From Oligoflexia bacterium (GTDB taxonomy: Bacteria > Bdellovibrionota > UBA1018 > CAIMNF01): a DNA stretch of 8,004 nucleotides. The translations under genes and the position numbers were made by a program. The stretch spans positions 1 through 8,004 of the forward strand of contig CAIMNF010000605.1 in NCBI GenBank assembly GCA_903842755.1. Direction: 5' to 3'. The notes beneath the pieces were generated by a model. It worked only from the letters and a program-made list of their open reading frames with translations. It was not told where the DNA came from and made no database searches. The first letter of the stretch is position 1; every line of letters starts with the position of its first letter. Positions 6,912 to 8,004 of the stretch are shown in pieces.

Positions 6912-7903
6912 GTTTTTAGCCTTTCAACAAACTTTAAGGTTAACCCAGAGTCGAGAGCTTCAGAAACGGTGTTGCAGGCCTCTTTAAAACGAGGGAGCCC
7001 CTTCACCAAAGAAAAGGCCAATGCAGCGTTGATCAGGATCAAATCACGCCGAGCCGACTTTTCGCCTGAAAAAATTCGCATCAAAATCTCCGCGTTATGA
7101 GCGGCATTGCCGCCTTTTAGCGCTTCGGGCAGGCAGCGCGAAAGTCCAAAATCCTCAGGAGTGATGGTAAAGTTAGAAATTTTCCCTTGATCGACGCGGA
7201 CCACTTGGGTTGCTCCGGTGAGTGTCGCTTCGTCCAAACCGTCCGAGCCATGCAGGACCAACGCGGAGGTCAATTTTTTAGCGTTCAACACCTCGGCCAA
7301 TTTATTTTGGAGGGACGGATGATACACCCCTATCATTTGATGAGTCAGCGGGGCGGGATTTAAGAGTGGACCTAAAGCATTAAAAACGGTGTAAATACCC
7401 AAGTTTTTGCGAATGGCCGCAACTTTGGCTAACGTAGGATGAAACGCGGGCGCATAAAGAAAAGTTAACCCGTTTTTTTTAAGCGAGTCCTGCGCTTCTT
7501 CCGGCGTCGTATCCGATTTAAGGTGAAGTGCCTCTAAAACATCGTGACTTCCTGAGGCGCTAGAAACTCCCCGATTCCCATGCTTTGCAACCGTAATCCC
7601 CAAACTTGCCAGAACTAAAGCTACTCCCGTTGAGACATTAAACGTGCCCGAGCGATCCCCTCCGGTGCCACAAACGTCAATGAGTGGATCGATCCGAGCG
7701 GGAATCAGAAGCGCGCGCCTAAGGAGGCCATCTCTGAATCCGCTCAATTCTTCCGCCGATTCGCCCTTCATTCTTAAACTTACTAACAGAGCCGCAATTT
7801 GCTCTGCGGAGGTATGGGGAGACACGATGTGGTCAATCGCGCTTTCTGCTTGAGCGCGGCTAAGCGAGTGGCCGGCGATGACGGTTTCTAAAAGAGTTTT
7901 CAT
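6908..7903 (-). CDS. trpD: anthranilate phosphoribosyltransferase
   Basis: TrpD transfers phosphoribose from PRPP to anthranilate, the second step after chorismate. The 331-residue length fits the stand-alone enzyme; there is no fused glutaminase domain as in enteric TrpGD. Motifs seen are CGTGGD (78-83) and TFNVSTG (87-93) for the PRPP phosphates, KHGNRGVSSASGS (107-119), the GLTFLYAPAFHP stretch (145-156), TVFNALGPLLNP (172-183) and the Mg-binding Asp224-Glu225 in GLDEATLTG (222-230). The short motif that usually reads GSADVLEALG reads GSHDVLEALH (118-127), with His120 and His127 at normally small positions. The ATG lies one base after the trpG stop. Its only Shine-Dalgarno-like sequence is a distant GGAG inside the trpG tail, so translation probably depends on coupling to trpG. 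Confidence 0.97.
   Translation of the reverse strand: MKTLLETVIAGHSLSRAQAESAIDHIVSPHTSAEQIAALLVSLRMKGESAEELSGFRDGLLRRALLIPARIDPLIDVCGTGGDRSGTFNVSTGVALVLASLGITVAKHGNRGVSSASGSHDVLEALHLKSDTTPEEAQDSLKKNGLTFLYAPAFHPTLAKVAAIRKNLGIYTVFNALGPLLNPAPLTHQMIGVYHPSLQNKLAEVLNAKKLTSALVLHGSDGLDEATLTGATQVVRVDQGKISNFTITPEDFGLSRCLPEALKGGNAAHNAEILMRIFSGEKSARRDLILINAALAFSLVKGLPRFKEACNTVSEALDSGLTLKFVERLKT
6920..6924 (-). promoter_or_regulatory. ribosome binding site of trpCF, inside trpD
   Basis: AAAGG on the minus strand ends eight bases before the trpCF ATG, which itself overlaps the trpD TGA stop. It is a modest but well-placed site. Confidence 0.55.
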
Positions 7904-7904
7904 T

Positions 7905-8004
7905 TTAGGTCAATCGCTCCAAAAAATTTTTCATCATTAAGCGTCCCGATTCGGTCGCAAATGATTCTGGATGAAATTGAACTCCCTCTTGTTTCAGTTC
8001 AAGG
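7905..8004 (-). CDS. trpG: anthranilate synthase glutamine amidotransferase subunit, C-terminal 32 residues only
   Basis: Only the last 32 codons and the TAA stop are in the window; the rest lies beyond 8004. The translated tail contains GVQFHPES, the conserved C-terminal motif of class I glutamine amidotransferases that carries the His and Glu of the Cys-His-Glu triad. It is followed by ATESGRLMMKNFLERLT, a typical TrpG/PabA ending. Directly preceding trpD, it is most simply the ammonia-supplying subunit of anthranilate synthase. A role shared with p-aminobenzoate synthesis cannot be excluded from this fragment. It is a separate protein from TrpD, unlike the enteric fusion. The nucleophilic cysteine is outside the window. 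Confidence 0.9.
   Translation of the reverse strand, partial: LELKQEGVQFHPESFATESGRLMMKNFLERLT

Larger units (their letters stand above)
1..8004 (-). other. trp-aro biosynthetic operon (interior part)
   Basis: Eight cistrons all lie on the minus strand. Their junctions, in transcription order, are: trpG-trpD 1-base gap, trpD-trpCF 4-base ATGA overlap, trpCF-trpB 14-base gap, trpB-trpA 14-base overlap, trpA-aroA 20-base gap, aroA-aroEK 4-base ATGA overlap, aroEK-aroB 23-base overlap. This spacing implies one transcript with translational coupling at several junctions. Neither end of the transcription unit is visible: the promoter and any attenuator or repressor site should lie beyond 8004, and the 3' end beyond position 1. 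I saw no hairpin followed by a T run at any junction. Operon membership is inferred from spacing and not demonstrated. Confidence 0.9.

Noticed and set aside
7904..7925. Possible terminator or attenuator between trpG and trpD
   Set aside because: The AAAAAATTTTT stretch nearby is within trpG codons, lacks a GC-rich stem, and the genes are one base apart.

Overview
The window is one uninterrupted, densely packed minus-strand operon for aromatic amino acid biosynthesis, read from position 8004 down to 1. In transcription order it holds the tail of trpG (cut by the right edge), trpD, a trpC-trpF fusion, trpB, trpA, aroA, an aroE-aroK fusion, and aroB (cut by the left edge). Junctions run from a 23-base overlap to a 20-base gap, so no intergenic stretch is long enough to hold another gene. 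No RNA gene, mobile element, CRISPR array, repeat family or convincing terminator was seen.

The right half (about 3462 to 8004) is the tryptophan branch. TrpG with TrpE (not in the window) makes anthranilate from chorismate. TrpD adds the phosphoribosyl group, the TrpF domain isomerises the product, the TrpC domain closes the indole ring, and TrpA/TrpB release indole and condense it with serine. The left half (1 to 3441) supplies chorismate. AroB makes 3-dehydroquinate, the AroE domain reduces 3-dehydroshikimate, the AroK domain phosphorylates shikimate, and AroA makes EPSP. AroD (dehydroquinase), AroC (chorismate synthase), DAHP synthase and TrpE are absent from the window and must lie elsewhere or beyond its edges.

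The most distinctive element is the single polypeptide carrying shikimate dehydrogenase followed by shikimate kinase, both with intact catalytic motifs. With the neighbouring aroA and aroB, this end of the operon encodes four of the five activities of the fungal AROM protein. Smaller oddities are Pro-to-Ala changes in conserved motifs of both TrpA and TrpB, a shifted NADP-binding motif in the AroE domain, a class II (CP4-type) EPSP synthase, and a weak ribosome site with a start-stop pair at the trp/aro boundary.

The organism is a bacterium, judging by the operon layout, Shine-Dalgarno sites and ATG starts. GC content looks to be in the high forties percent by eye. The layout is not that of enterics (trpG is not fused to trpD, although trpC-trpF is fused) and not the Bacillus aro supra-operon. 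I cannot name a phylum with confidence. The gene families are well known; the interest lies in the fusion and the arrangement rather than in a new system.
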